Made by a program: the position numbers and the translations under genes | NCBI GenBank assembly: GCA_965248035.1 | Contig: OZ252054.1 | Span: 1,426,001-1,490,000 of the forward strand | Source: BJGV01 sp964194745 | Lineage (GTDB): Bacteria; Pseudomonadota; Gammaproteobacteria; Burkholderiales; Nitrosomonadaceae | Direction of reading: 5' to 3' | Length of the DNA: 64,000 nt | The notes under the pieces: model-generated | Seen by the model: only the letters and a program-made list of their open reading frames with translations | Databases searched by the model: none | Told to the model about the DNA's origin: nothing | Shown: positions 37,967 to 47,373 of the stretch, piece after piece | How positions within the stretch are numbered: the first letter of the stretch is position 1 | How the letters are laid out: each line of letters begins with the position of its first letter

Positions 37967-39236
37967 GGGGTAGTGAGCAAGTCAAAAATTTTTCCTGGAG
38001 AACGCTCTTACACCAGAAATTACGATTAAACGCCATATTCAATTGCATGGCAAGTGGTGGTTGTTTCAGTTAGAATTTGCTTACTTTGTAACTTGCACTA
38101 CTGTACTTGTGTGTCGATTCTGACAATACCACTCTATGATTCTCATCCTGACCCCAGACGCACGCGCTGATAGCCCTGAATACAAGCAGTTAATGGCACA
38201 TCTTGCCAACCTGCCGGGTATTTCCACACGCGTACATTTCGAAACTGGCGTTGAACAGACGCTTACAGAGGTATATTTGATTGGCAGCACCAAAGCGCTA
38301 CCCATCGAAGATATGCAAAGCTTGCCTTGCGTCGATAAGGTGGTGCGGATTTCGGAGGTGTATCGTGTTCTCGGACGGCACAAGAATGACGACCGCCCCA
38401 CTTATTTCGATTACAACGGAGTATGTTTCGGCCAGGATACGCTTAATGTGTTCGCCGGATTGTGTGCAGTGGATACGCAGGAACATGTCGAAATCATGAT
38501 GAAAGCGTTGCACGACCATGATCTAATCTGTGCCCGAATGGGAGCCTATAAGCCGCGTACCAGCCCGTATTCGTTTCAGGGCCATGGCAAGGATTGTCTG
38601 CCTTACGTTTTCGATCTGGCTGGAAAATATGGAATCAAGGTTATCGCCATGGAAATCACCCACGAATCCCACGTCGATGAAATTCACGAGGCACTTGATC
38701 GGGCCGGCAATCCCACCGGTGTAATGCTACAGATTGGAACCCGCAACACGCAAAATTTTGAGCTACTGAAAATCGTTGGGCGCCAGCAGGATTTCCCAGT
38801 ACTGATTAAACGCGGTTTCGGCATCACTTTGGACGAGTCGCTTAATGCTGCAGAATACCTGGCTTCCGAGGGAAACCGCAAGGTGGTGTTTGGCCTGCGC
38901 GGGATGAAAACCAACACCGCTGACCCTCACCGTAATTTCGTGGATTTTGCTCATGTGCCAGTGATTAAGCGCCTAACGCGCATGCCAGTGTGTATTGACC
39001 CTTCACATTCAGTGGGTGCGCGCACTTGTTCGCCAGACGGCATACTTGATATCATGCAAGTCACCGCTCAAGGCGTGATCGCGGGTGCCAACATGATCCT
39101 GGCGGATTTTCATCCAGTACCGAGCAAGGCACTGGTGGATGGACCGCAAGCACTAACGATTAAAGAGTTGCCACATTTTCTAGAAGACATTTCCATCGCC
39201 CGCAGGGCCTACGAACAACGCGCAGCCCTAGTCAAA
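37833..39236. repeat. tandem duplication, copy B (1404 bp)
   Basis: Second copy of the HNH-5'/DAHP-synthase unit, offset by 1450. It retains the native DAHP synthase 3' end just beyond the repeat. Confidence 0.93.
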
Positions 39237-39254
39237 CGATACTTGGATGCATAG
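38136..39254 (+). CDS. AroF-type DAHP synthase, copy B (native end)
   Basis: Same enzyme as copy A, ending KRYLDA, which is the likely ancestral C-terminus. The upstream promoter region (38000-38135) is duplicated too, so both copies should be transcribed and gene dosage is doubled. The downstream cyclic-nucleotide-binding gene begins 22 bases after its stop. Confidence 0.92.
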   Translation: MILILTPDARADSPEYKQLMAHLANLPGISTRVHFETGVEQTLTEVYLIGSTKALPIEDMQSLPCVDKVVRISEVYRVLGRHKNDDRPTYFDYNGVCFGQDTLNVFAGLCAVDTQEHVEIMMKALHDHDLICARMGAYKPRTSPYSFQGHGKDCLPYVFDLAGKYGIKVIAMEITHESHVDEIHEALDRAGNPTGVMLQIGTRNTQNFELLKIVGRQQDFPVLIKRGFGITLDESLNAAEYLASEGNRKVVFGLRGMKTNTADPHRNFVDFAHVPVIKRLTRMPVCIDPSHSVGARTCSPDGILDIMQVTAQGVIAGANMILADFHPVPSKALVDGPQALTIKELPHFLEDISIARRAYEQRAALVKRYLDA

Positions 39255-39275
39255 CTTACGTGCGAGTCAGTGCAG

Positions 39276-39814
39276 ATGACACAACCATATCAACCCGTCA
39301 AAGATAATAGACTTAATGACCTTGAATTCATCGGCAATGGTTCTGTCATAACGGACCAAGTCTGAGATCTGATCTCGAAGACCAAGTTATTTGGTGTGCT
39401 TGATCGATTTGACATAAACTTGTTGGCAAGTTACATGAGTCTTTATCGAACGAAAAAAAAGGACATTATTCTCACCGAAAGGAAAGTGAAGATGGTGACT
39501 ACATGTTGCTGTTGATCGAGGGTAGTGTAGATATTTTAAAGCAGGATAATCAGCACCGCATGAAGCTCATTACTACTCTACATCCGGGTATGATAATGGG
39601 TGAAATGGCGGTAGTGGATGGTGAAAAGCGTTTTGCCACCTGTATTGCTGCAGAGCCTTCGGTATTCGCAGTGTTAACACGCGATGCCCTGGTTCAAATT
39701 ATTGACAATGAACCCAAACTGGGCGCAAAAATTTTGGTACAGCTACTTGCCATGATGAGTGAGCATCTGCGCGAAACCGGTGGAAAGCTCGTGGGTTATC
39801 TTAAGGTAAATTAA
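39276..39814 (+). pseudogene. cyclic-nucleotide-binding (CRP-like) domain protein, broken
   Basis: From ATG 39276 the frame reads MTQPYQPVKDNRLNDLEFIG..., a TGA at 39363-39365, then DLISKTKLFGVLDRFDINLL ASYMSLYRTKKKDIILTE. After a one-base shift near 39478-39485 comes DGDYMLLLIEGSVDILKQD, HPGMIMGEMAVVDGEKRFAT and LLAMMSEHLRETGGKL. These are the strands and phosphate-binding cassette of a cNMP-binding domain; there is no helix-turn-helix, so not a CRP regulator proper. Total length 539 bases fits one indel. An internal start at 39503 would give only the second half. Confidence 0.82.
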
Positions 39815-39837
39815 GGCGCCAGGCCGCCCAATTCTTG

Positions 39838-40755
39838 ATGAAGATATGGTGTGGTGTCGTATCACTTCCGCTGTTTATATTTTCAATACTCTTGCATGCT
39901 CCTTTTGGCGCTGCGGCGGATGTCCCGTTTATCCTGACTGACGATCGCGGACGCAGTGTCCGTCTTAATCATTCCGCCAGACGTATCATCTCGCTTTCTC
40001 CAAATATCACTGAACTGGTGTTTGCTGCTGGCGCGGGTGACAAACTCGTAGGTGTCAGCAGCTATAGTGATTATCCTGATGTTGCTAAATTTATTCCGAG
40101 TATTGGAGATTCATCTAGTCTAGATCTGGAGAGAATCGTCGCACTCGAGCCTGATCTGGTAATCGCTTGGGGAAGTGGAAATAAAGTGGCGGACATTGAC
40201 AAACTTGAGAGACTAGGTTTGACAGTATTTGTCACAGAGGCAACCAATTTGGAAGATATTCCGAGGTTATTGCGGAAGACCGGTAAGCTAGCAGGAACAT
40301 TAGAGATAGCAGAACTTGCGGCGAGTGCTTATGATGTAGACTTGCGGAAAATCAAGCAACGCTATAGGACTCGTCAACAGGTTAGGGTGTTGTACTTAAT
40401 CTGGCATCAGCCGTTGATGACCGTGAGTGGCAATCATATCATCAGCGACATCATCAACATTTGCGGTGGTATTAATGTGTTCGCCGCCGCACCTTCTTTG
40501 ACGTTGGTGATTTCTGCAGAAAGTTTACTGGAAACTGATCCTCAGATCATTATCAGCAGTACGCCGATCGTATCTGCTGGAACTGGAGCGAGAGAATTGT
40601 GGCAGCGATTTCCGCATATTAGGGCTGTGAGAAATAATCATCTCTTCTTTGTGCATCCTGATTTGATCCATCGCCAGACACCGCGTATGCTACAGGCAAC
40701 GAAAACAGTTTGTGAGCAAATTGAAGGCGCTCGGTCGGGGAAGCAAAAAGGATAA
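39838..40755 (+). CDS. btuF: cobalamin-type ABC transporter substrate-binding protein
   Basis: Periplasmic helical-backbone binding protein (class III). Signal peptide to ...FGAAA, then VPFILTDDRGRSVRLNHSAR, RIISLSPNITELVFAAGAGD, LVGVSSYSDYPDVAK, LEPDLVIAWGSGN, VSGNHIISDIINICGG. Assigned to the BtuF group from the SLSPxxTEL and Y.SDYP patterns; a heme or siderophore ligand cannot be excluded. No permease or ATPase adjoins. ATG at 39838 preferred over TTG 39835. Confidence 0.82.
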   Translation: MKIWCGVVSLPLFIFSILLHAPFGAAADVPFILTDDRGRSVRLNHSARRIISLSPNITELVFAAGAGDKLVGVSSYSDYPDVAKFIPSIGDSSSLDLERIVALEPDLVIAWGSGNKVADIDKLERLGLTVFVTEATNLEDIPRLLRKTGKLAGTLEIAELAASAYDVDLRKIKQRYRTRQQVRVLYLIWHQPLMTVSGNHIISDIINICGGINVFAAAPSLTLVISAESLLETDPQIIISSTPIVSAGTGARELWQRFPHIRAVRNNHLFFVHPDLIHRQTPRMLQATKTVCEQIEGARSGKQKG

Positions 40756-40847
40756 TCTTTGTAGGATGAGTTATCGCCTTTTGATAGATAAAATATATTT
40801 GCCAGTTTTTGGTGTTGACAGCTACAATTTAGCGAGGAGGATAACCA

Positions 40848-41795
40848 GTGGTTGACGTATTGCTAGCAAATCCCAGAGGTTTTTGTGCGGGGGTAGACCG
40901 AGCTATTGAAATTGTCGAACAGGCACTGTCCAAGCATGGAGCGCCGATTTACGTTCGTCACGAGGTGGTACACAATCGCTTCGTGGTGGAAAATTTGGAA
41001 AATAAAGGAGCCGTATTTGTCGAAAATCTTGATGAAGTACCAAAAGGTAGCATCCTGATTTTTAGTGCTCACGGTGTTTCACATGAGGTGCGACGAGAGG
41101 CCGAAGTTAGAAAGTTCAAGGTGTTTGATGCCACCTGCCCGCTGGTCACAAAGGTTCATGTTGAGGTAGCTAAGATGAGGGCGCAGGGCAAGGAGATCAT
41201 CATGATAGGTCATCAAGGTCATCCGGAGGTTGAAGGTACTATGGGGCAGGCTGAAGGTGATGGCAGTAGCATGTATCTGGTGGAAACAGAAGACGACGTG
41301 GACAATTTACAGGTCAAAAACGCTACCAACTTGGCTTATGTTACTCAGACTACGCTATCGGTAGATGATGCTAGCCGGGTGATCAAAGCATTAAAGCGGT
41401 GTTTTCCAGAAATTACAGGACCCAAAAAAGACGATATTTGCTATGCCACACAAAATCGCCAGGATGCAGTCAAGCTGTTGGTTAAGCAATGCGATCTAGT
41501 CATTGTGGTTGGCTCCCCCAACAGCTCTAATTCTAACCGCTTATGTGAAGTGGCGCGAAACGCTGGTGTGGATGCATACATGATAGACCGCGCCGAGCAA
41601 TTACAGGACAAGTGGTTGGAAGGAAAAGACCGGATTGGTATCACCGCTGGAGCCTCCGCACCAGAAATCTTGGTGCAAGAAGTCATCCTACGACTCAAAC
41701 AAATAGGAACAGGACAAACAGGGGATGGAGTGAAGGTGCTAGAACTAAGTGGCGTGGTTGAGGATGTGGTATTTCCGCTACCGAAAAAAAAATAA
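40848..41795 (+). CDS. ispH: 4-hydroxy-3-methylbut-2-enyl diphosphate reductase
   Basis: Fe-S enzyme making IPP and DMAPP in the MEP pathway. Cluster-binding Cys in NPRGFCAGVDRAIEIVE, FDATCPLVTKVHVE and VVGSPNSSNSNRL/DDICYATQNRQ; YVRHEVVHNRFVV and ITAGASAPEILVQEV also conserved. GTG start with GGAGGATAACCA upstream. 315 residues, intact. Confidence 0.96.
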   Translation: MVDVLLANPRGFCAGVDRAIEIVEQALSKHGAPIYVRHEVVHNRFVVENLENKGAVFVENLDEVPKGSILIFSAHGVSHEVRREAEVRKFKVFDATCPLVTKVHVEVAKMRAQGKEIIMIGHQGHPEVEGTMGQAEGDGSSMYLVETEDDVDNLQVKNATNLAYVTQTTLSVDDASRVIKALKRCFPEITGPKKDDICYATQNRQDAVKLLVKQCDLVIVVGSPNSSNSNRLCEVARNAGVDAYMIDRAEQLQDKWLEGKDRIGITAGASAPEILVQEVILRLKQIGTGQTGDGVKVLELSGVVEDVVFPLPKKK

Positions 41796-41826
41796 CCATG
41801 GCGGCGTTCAACCGCCTCGGTTAATT
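41794..41826 (+). terminator. probable terminator after ispH
   Basis: Imperfect hairpin: AACC (41794) pairs with GGTT (41819), GGCGG with CCGCC across a 7-base loop, with a two-base internal mismatch, followed by AATTTTAT. Moderate. Confidence 0.5.
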
Positions 41827-41857
41827 TTATCCTGTTAGTGGTTACTGCCAGCTATTA

Positions 41858-42366
41858 TTAGTTAACTCGTTCACGCCAGGAGACGCGTTTCCCACCCGCG
41901 CCACTAGAGCCGACATTCATGCCCACGGTACCCTTAGCGCCGGTACTTTCGGTCTTGATGATTTTATAGCCCCACTTGGCAATTTCACCACTACAAAGCC
42001 CACAGTAGCATTGCTGGATTTGGTGGCTGCCACCGCATTCGCAGCGGTCGTCACAAAAGTTCCTTCTAGGTAATCGAGCTGATAGAGCCAGCTTTCTCCG
42101 CCCACGCTACAAGCCGTGTTCGCCGGAACATTGGTCGCAAATATTAACGTTCCTAATATCAGTTGTGGGTCCACATTCAAACGCTCGCCCGGTGAAGCGT
42201 TACCCGGATTAAAATCAACATACCAACCATTCTTGGTGACCCAGTTCATTGCCGGAGTGCTGGTAGTGGTACGGGTCGTGGCGGTGACCGTAGTTAACGT
42301 CCGAGCCTGTATGTCTGAGCGAATACGTAAATCTCCCAAATCAGTTTGCAGGTCTTTAAAGGGATT
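41858..42366 (-). pseudogene. pilY1: 3' remnant of pilY1
   Basis: Carries the C-terminal end of the type IV pilus tip protein PilY1: KDLQTDLGDLRIRSDIQART, VTKNGWYVDFNPGNASPGER, NVDPQLILGTLIFATNVPAN, SWLYQLDYLEG. A frameshift near 41951-41972 moves the last part to another frame, ending KRVSWRERVN at 41858. Everything N-terminal is missing, cut by the IS1595-type element whose end lies at about 42367. Confidence 0.87.
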
Positions 42367-42949
42367 TATGTAGTTGTTACCGGACTGCCATGTAACGGAT
42401 GTAACGGGGTAATCTGTTTGGCTAACTCAAATGTTCGCTGTTTCAGCGTGGAAAGCAGGTTGTCATAGGCATCGGTATTGGCGAGGAGGCAGGCTGTGAG
42501 ACCAGTCACCTCCCCGGACTCAATCTTTTGCTACACCAATCCCCATTCTTCACTCAATGTAAGGAGATACGATTCGGCCCCTCGATAAACCTGCCGTAAG
42601 GCCAACCCTTCTAAATCAGCCTGCTTGTACCGCTCACGGAGTGACGTTTTCACAGAGAGGGCGACAGGTCGTCGAGGATGATATAACACCACATCAAAAT
42701 CCGCATTCGGCACATGTGCAAATCGGGCTTGGTAGTAGAAGGGGAGGACTCCCTCTTGTTTCAGGGTTTCACAGGTCAGAAATTCGAGCATCCGGCCGTT
42801 GATCGAAGGGTTGGACGGGAACTGCTTCTGATAGCGAGCACACCCGTCCTTAATGATTGAGAGGGCCGTTGATAGATTAACTGCTCCAACACGGCGCAGT
42901 AGATTTTCCCTGCCTTATCGGTAAGGATTTCCTCAATGAGAGATTGCAT
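42366..42949 (-). pseudogene. type II restriction endonuclease, passenger gene, broken
   Basis: Reads from ATG 42949 (inside the methyltransferase 3' end) MQSLIEEILTDKAGKIYCAV LEQLIYQ. After a frameshift near 42868 it continues ALSIIKDGCARYQKQF, NADFDVVLYHPRRPVALSVK (a D...x...K-like PD-(D/E)xK pattern), KQADLEGLALRQVYRGAESY, then TAG at 42531-42533 and QKIESGEVTGLTACLLANTD to a stop within the element's end at 42366. Position after a methyltransferase and the nuclease-like core suggest its cognate endonuclease. Inactive. Confidence 0.72.
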
Positions 42950-43743
42950 TCCTTGAAAATCCGATCTCTGGTCAGCTCACAATATTTGGGCTCTTTCTCA
43001 AAACCAATGGCTTGCCGACCATGTCGGATCGCTTCTATCATAGTAGTGCCAGATCCGACAAACGGATCAAACACCGTGTCCCCGATAAACGAGAATATCT
43101 TGATGCAGCGTTTCGGCAGTTCTCTTGGAAATGGGGCCTCATGACCAATCCGTTTCCTGCTCTCTCCATTGAATGACCATGACCCCAACGACCATTCCTT
43201 AAATTCCTCGGCGCTAATATCGTTGTTTCCAGGGCGCTCACGTTTCCACGTATCTTTATAGAGCACAATAATGGTTTCCACAGGGGCAATGACATGAGGG
43301 GCGCTGGCTGACTTCCAACTCCCCCATGCCGTGCGACGGGAGATATTGCCTTCATTCCACAGAATAGTCGCATGATAGCACCACCCGGCCTCCATTGCTA
43401 ATCGCGTGATGTCTGCTGAAAGCGGTTGCTTGCCATTCTTGTTTTTATCCAGCGAGACATTGACGCATAAGCGACCGGTCGATTTCGTCCAATGAAAACA
43501 ATTCGTCAGCCACTGTTTAGAAAAGTTCAAATAGGCGTCGTAGGGCAATGAATCATCTTGTTGGGCACCAGAATATGCTTTGCCAACGTTATAGGGGGGA
43601 GAGGTCACAATTAAATCCACGCTTTCTCTCGTGATCGAAGCACGGAGTGTGGCGTCTCCCTGGATCAAGCGGTGAACGAGTGGGGAGTGAGCAAAAAGCA
43701 CATCCACAGCCGAATCCAAGAGGCCGGTCCCTACGGCGCTCAT
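42877..43743 (-). CDS. DNA methyltransferase (N4-cytosine/N6-adenine, SPPY type)
   Basis: Catalytic motif IV TSPPYNVGKAY at residues ~47-57 and SAM-binding motif I near the C-terminus (DTVFDPFVGSGTTMIEAIRH), the beta-class order; TSPPY is typical of N4-cytosine enzymes. 288 residues. Start ATG overlaps the transposase TGA (ATGA at 43740-43743), so it is a translationally coupled passenger of the IS1595-type element. Appears intact, unlike its endonuclease partner. Confidence 0.88.
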   Translation of the reverse strand: MSAVGTGLLDSAVDVLFAHSPLVHRLIQGDATLRASITRESVDLIVTSPPYNVGKAYSGAQQDDSLPYDAYLNFSKQWLTNCFHWTKSTGRLCVNVSLDKNKNGKQPLSADITRLAMEAGWCYHATILWNEGNISRRTAWGSWKSASAPHVIAPVETIIVLYKDTWKRERPGNNDISAEEFKEWSLGSWSFNGESRKRIGHEAPFPRELPKRCIKIFSFIGDTVFDPFVGSGTTMIEAIRHGRQAIGFEKEPKYCELTRDRIFKECNLSLRKSLPIRQGKSTAPCWSS

Positions 43744-44634
43744 TGGACAAGCCCCTGATACGTTAAGCGTTTGCCAATGGCCGCATCACAGACGCTTTCA
43801 ATGCGGTGCATGGTCTCCCGGCCACAACGTCCTTCATTGAGCCTGAACGAAAATTCATGAATATAACGCGATAAATGCTTGACGGATACTTGATGGAATG
43901 TGCCGTTCAGTCCACGTTTTAAGACCGCCCAAACGCTCTCAATGCCAATGGTTTACGGCTTGGTGCTGATAGCCTTTACGCTCAATGCCTCGATAGGCGG
44001 CATGGTCATCCGTATAGAGCGTGCTGCCTATTTCTATCGCCTCTTGAATCTCCGTCCACAGCGTAAGCCGATCCGTCGCAGGCACTGGCAGGGCCACGGT
44101 CTTGCCACCACGCTCCCTCATGCCGAGGACGGGTTGTTTGCCAACTGTCCCGGCTTTCGGTTTATCCCCTTTCTTCCAGTGCTTGTTCCGTTCTTTCCCG
44201 CCCACATACGTTTCGTCGATTTCTACGATTCCTGAGAGACGGGTAAGATCGCCACGGCAAGCCTCTCGAATCCGATGCAACACAAACCAGGCGGACTTAT
44301 ACGTGACCCCAATTTCTTTGCTTAATTGCATAGCGCTAATGCTCTTTCGAGAAGTCATGACGGTGTAAATGGCATAGAGCCATTTGTGAAGTCGAATGTG
44401 TGATTTTTCAAAAATGGAACCGGTCCGAACACTAAAATGCTTGCCGCATCCTCGACAGTCATACATCCCTTTTCGTTTTCCCGATCTTGTATAGACCGAT
44501 AGGCTTTGACATGTCGGGCAAGACACACCATATTTCCAGCGACGATCCTCAAGGTACTGTCGTGCGGTTTCCTCGTCAGGAAACATTTCCATCAACTGGT
44601 AGACACTGATTGCAGTATTGATCTTATAAGGCAT
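43740..44634 (-). pseudogene. IS1595-family transposase (ISXO2-like), internal deletion
   Basis: N-terminal zinc ribbon (YGVSCPTCQSL ... MYDCRGCGKHF), then SIFEKSHIRLHKWLYAIYTV and DDE-type catalytic positions IVEIDETYVGG and LYTDDHAAYRG. The frame closes at 43939 (…HQAVNHWH). The rest, NGIESVWAVLKRGLNGTFHQ to LTYQGLVQ, lies in a shifted frame up to the TGA at 43740-43742. Compared with the family, about 14 residues between VNH and NGIESVW are missing, so a deletion plus frameshift inactivated it. Confidence 0.88.
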
Positions 44635-44646
44635 GGCATCCTCCTC

Positions 44647-46287
44647 TCATGATAAGAGAATTATACCACAATATTTTCCGGTGTAAAGTATATAGTTCCT
44701 ATAAAATCGGCCATCTTCAAAAGTGAGTCGCGCTTTGCTCGTCGACAATAAAGCGTAGAGTAAATAGTTAACCAACAATTTGGCAAGGTAAATCAATCCG
44801 GCCAACAACAAACTGAAGAACACCACTGGAGGATATATGACTTGATCGTTCTGTTTTGAATCCATCAATGCAGCCTTTAGCTCTGGAGGAAATATGAATT
44901 GAAAGTTCTGTTCTGAATCCATCAATGCAATTATTAAAATTGGCCATAAAGCTGCGACAGTCAGGAAGATTATCCAAAAAACTATCAACCACGAAGTAAT
45001 TTCAATAATTTCTTTTGCTAGACATTTGAACAAGCCTTCTTTATCCAATTTTGCTAGAAACTTGAACAAGCCTTCTTTATCCAAGAAAGTACTATTATCC
45101 AAGAAAGTACTAGCGCCGATTGCCACAAGAGCTCCAACCAATGGCAAAATCAGAAAAAAATGGTAGCTGTCGTCAGAATTCTCCGAAAAATCCTTAACCG
45201 TTGGGAATAGGTTATATACAGCCGTCAACATAGCTATCCATAAAAGAATCCGAATCACAAACTTAAATATATCCGAACACTCCTGAGACCCTGAAGTGTC
45301 GGCTTTAGAAAAGCTGGTGGTGTTATGTCCTTTATTTATGGTCCTGTAGACCCATCCTTCGGGATTATATGTGTCTCTGAAACTCCTGAAGATCCATATA
45401 GTAATAGCTGATAAAGTTAAGGTTAAAATGATTATCCAATTTGATTTAAGAAGCCCCGACTCCAACCAGTCTACTTTTAAACCACCAAAGGTAATCAGCC
45501 ACAAAATAATAATAAACGGAGGAATCAATACAACTAAGTTTACAAAAATGCCTCGAGCTACAGCAGCTAATAATGCTGCAAGATTAAGGCCATCACCGGG
45601 TGTTAGATAAGATGCATGTCTACGGATAGACCCCACCAGTTTTTCACCACCATCGAGGCTGAAAGGAAATTCCTTTTTTACCTGTCGTTGCAAGAACCAG
45701 GTTAGGGAAGCACCTATGTAACCACCACCAGAGACTGTCGACAGATAATCAACACGCTTAAACAACTTAAATTTATCAAGCGCTTGAAGCACACCCAAGT
45801 TGAATGCTGCTGAGCGTATGCCGCCCCCGGATAGAGCGAGACCAGTAATAGCATTTATCGATGTTGTTGAACTTGATGTTGAACTGTACATGTACTTGAG
45901 TAGAAGTACATCGTCAATCCACTTTTTAATGGCAGGCTGGGCGCTTGGATCTGCTGTATTAGTACAGGTTTCGCGTGCTTTGCTTTCGAAGAGATTTAAG
46001 GAATCCGAGATTGTTTTCTCTGAAGTGCTGTTTACTTCATCCTTATTATCTTTAACCTTTTTGTAAAGATCTGCAACCGTTTTGTGAAGAGTTTCGAGAG
46101 ACTTTTTTAACCTTTTCTCTTCGTCATTCGGCACCCCAGAATCAAAGGTCTTACCCTTGCAGCCATCCAATCTGTCGACAAGAATCTTAAGGCGTCTTTT
46201 CTTAATCTCCTTACACTCGCCGGCTATTACTATGTCTTCATTATTAGCATTATTAGAGTTATAAGAGGAATCCGTTTGTGCGTTCAT
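44647..46287 (-). pseudogene. membrane patatin-like phospholipase, C-terminus cut by IS
   Basis: N-terminal ~140 polar, coiled-coil-rich residues, then the patatin core: GLALSGGGIRSAAFNLGVLQ (oxyanion hole 153-159) and YLSTVSGGGYIGAS (nucleophile Ser ~186), then five or so hydrophobic segments. The native sequence stops at about EDGRFYRNY; the last residues ILYTGKYCGIILLS come from the IS end. The catalytic Asp of the Ser-Asp dyad, which in membrane patatins lies after the helices, is gone, so activity should be lost. Two short internal repeats (LAKLDKEGLFKCLAK; FLDNSTFLDK) are visible. Confidence 0.8.
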
Positions 46288-46380
46288 CTGTAACCCCTTT
46301 ATAGCTACATCGAATTAATTACGAGGGAATTTGCTTAGTTTAGTTATTACATCATTCTGGACCTACGCGATTATTTTAAC

Positions 46381-46593
46381 AATACCAATCGGTTTGCTTT
46401 TGGCACTAAGCAGACATTCAAAGGGGCCAGCTTTAGTGCAAAGGCATTGCTAAATGAAGTAATGCAGCAGCATACAGGCTCTAATAATGGACACCTTCAA
46501 CTAAGTACAGAATGGCTTTATACTCGCGACTGGAAATCTTCCGGAACAATCCAGAAAGCGAAAGAGGGGTTAATCAAGCGTGGACTTTCATAA
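46381..46593 (+). pseudogene. fragment of a phage/plasmid-type helix-turn-helix protein
   Basis: A 5'-less frame reads SFSAKALLNEVMQQHTGSNN GHLQLSTEWLYTRDWKSSGT IQKAKEGLIKRGLS. The pattern (NNGxLxLS, W.S..T..KA...LI.RG) is that of winged-helix replication/excision proteins of phages and plasmids. No start codon region; 46400-46425 overlaps a degraded local palindrome (TTTTGGCACTAAGCAGACATTC). Confidence 0.5.
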
Positions 46594-46620
46594 TAAATAT
46601 GAAAGAAATATACAACTATT

Positions 46621-47373
46621 CTATTTCTTTATTTCTAAACGTATATTCGAAATGACCGGTAAATCAGGCTCTTTGGTTTCTTTGGATGGTTTCTTGTACT
46701 CAAAATAAATTTTTAGATTTTGACCGCTAGATATTAACTTTTCCATCAACGTTCTACTATTTCTATCCACCACCGAAATAGAAATCTTTGCGGAATCTTT
46801 TTCAATTTTCAAAGATGATGGAGTGACCTCCAACTTAATTTCTTTATTCTTAACGCCCCCAGGCTACTCAATAAAAGCATTTATGGAAGCATTGCGAAGC
46901 GCAGGGAAAGCAGTAAGCGCATTACGTTTAAATTTTAACTCGACTATTTGTTTTTTTAAAGGCGATTTTATTGTAGTTTTAGTTGGTGGTTTTACCGTAA
47001 CGTTCAAAACCTCATCTTCATCATAAAGTACTATCTTTCCAATTGGATTTGATTCGGTAGGTTTGCCCTTTTCAAATGTGACTTTGGCTACTTCTAGAAT
47101 AGGATTCTGCCCCTTTTTGAAGTGACTAAAATCTTCATCCTTATTCTCATCAATTATAAATTCAACAGTATCGTCCGTTCTCGCAGATGTACGAGAATAA
47201 ATGGGTAGATGTTTTTTTCCTTGTGATCCTACAACACTAACCGAAAATTTCAGGTTCAGGTCGTTTATCGAAGTCTTATTGGGTTCAAAATGAATGTTGA
47301 ATTCTATTCGTTTATTCTTACTTGGAGCAATAGTCAATTTCTTGATTACGTGGTGAGTTGTAAGTTTTGGTAG
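46621..47373 (-). pseudogene. C-terminal continuation of the large protein, after an in-frame TAG
   Basis: Directly follows the TAG at 47374-47376 in the same frame: LPKLTTHHVIKKLTIAPSKN KRIEFNIHFEPNKTSINDLN..., interrupted again by TAG at 46864-46866, then PGGVKNKEIKLEVTPSSLKI to 46621. The first open part (47337-46864, 157 residues) and second (46833-46621, 70 residues) are beta-rich and lysine-rich and could be Ig-like modules. Neither has a ribosome site of its own that I can see. Confidence 0.6.

Larger units (their letters stand above)
42367..44694 (-). mobile_element. IS1595-family transposon with methyltransferase/endonuclease passengers
   Basis: Transposase, methyltransferase and endonuclease genes run in one direction with overlapping start/stop codons. 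Candidate inverted ends: TATGTAGTTGTTACCGGA (42367-42384) and the complement of 44677-44694, TATATACTTTACACCGGA, 13 of 18 identical. The left flank is the pilY1 3' part and the right flank is the patatin gene, two unrelated genes, with no matching 8-bp target duplication. The element's present context therefore arose by recombination or deletion. Confidence 0.7.

Noticed and set aside
36631..38519. Paired minus-strand frames of 106 and 73 codons in both duplicate copies
   Set aside because: Antisense to the DAHP synthase; they recur only because the DNA is duplicated.
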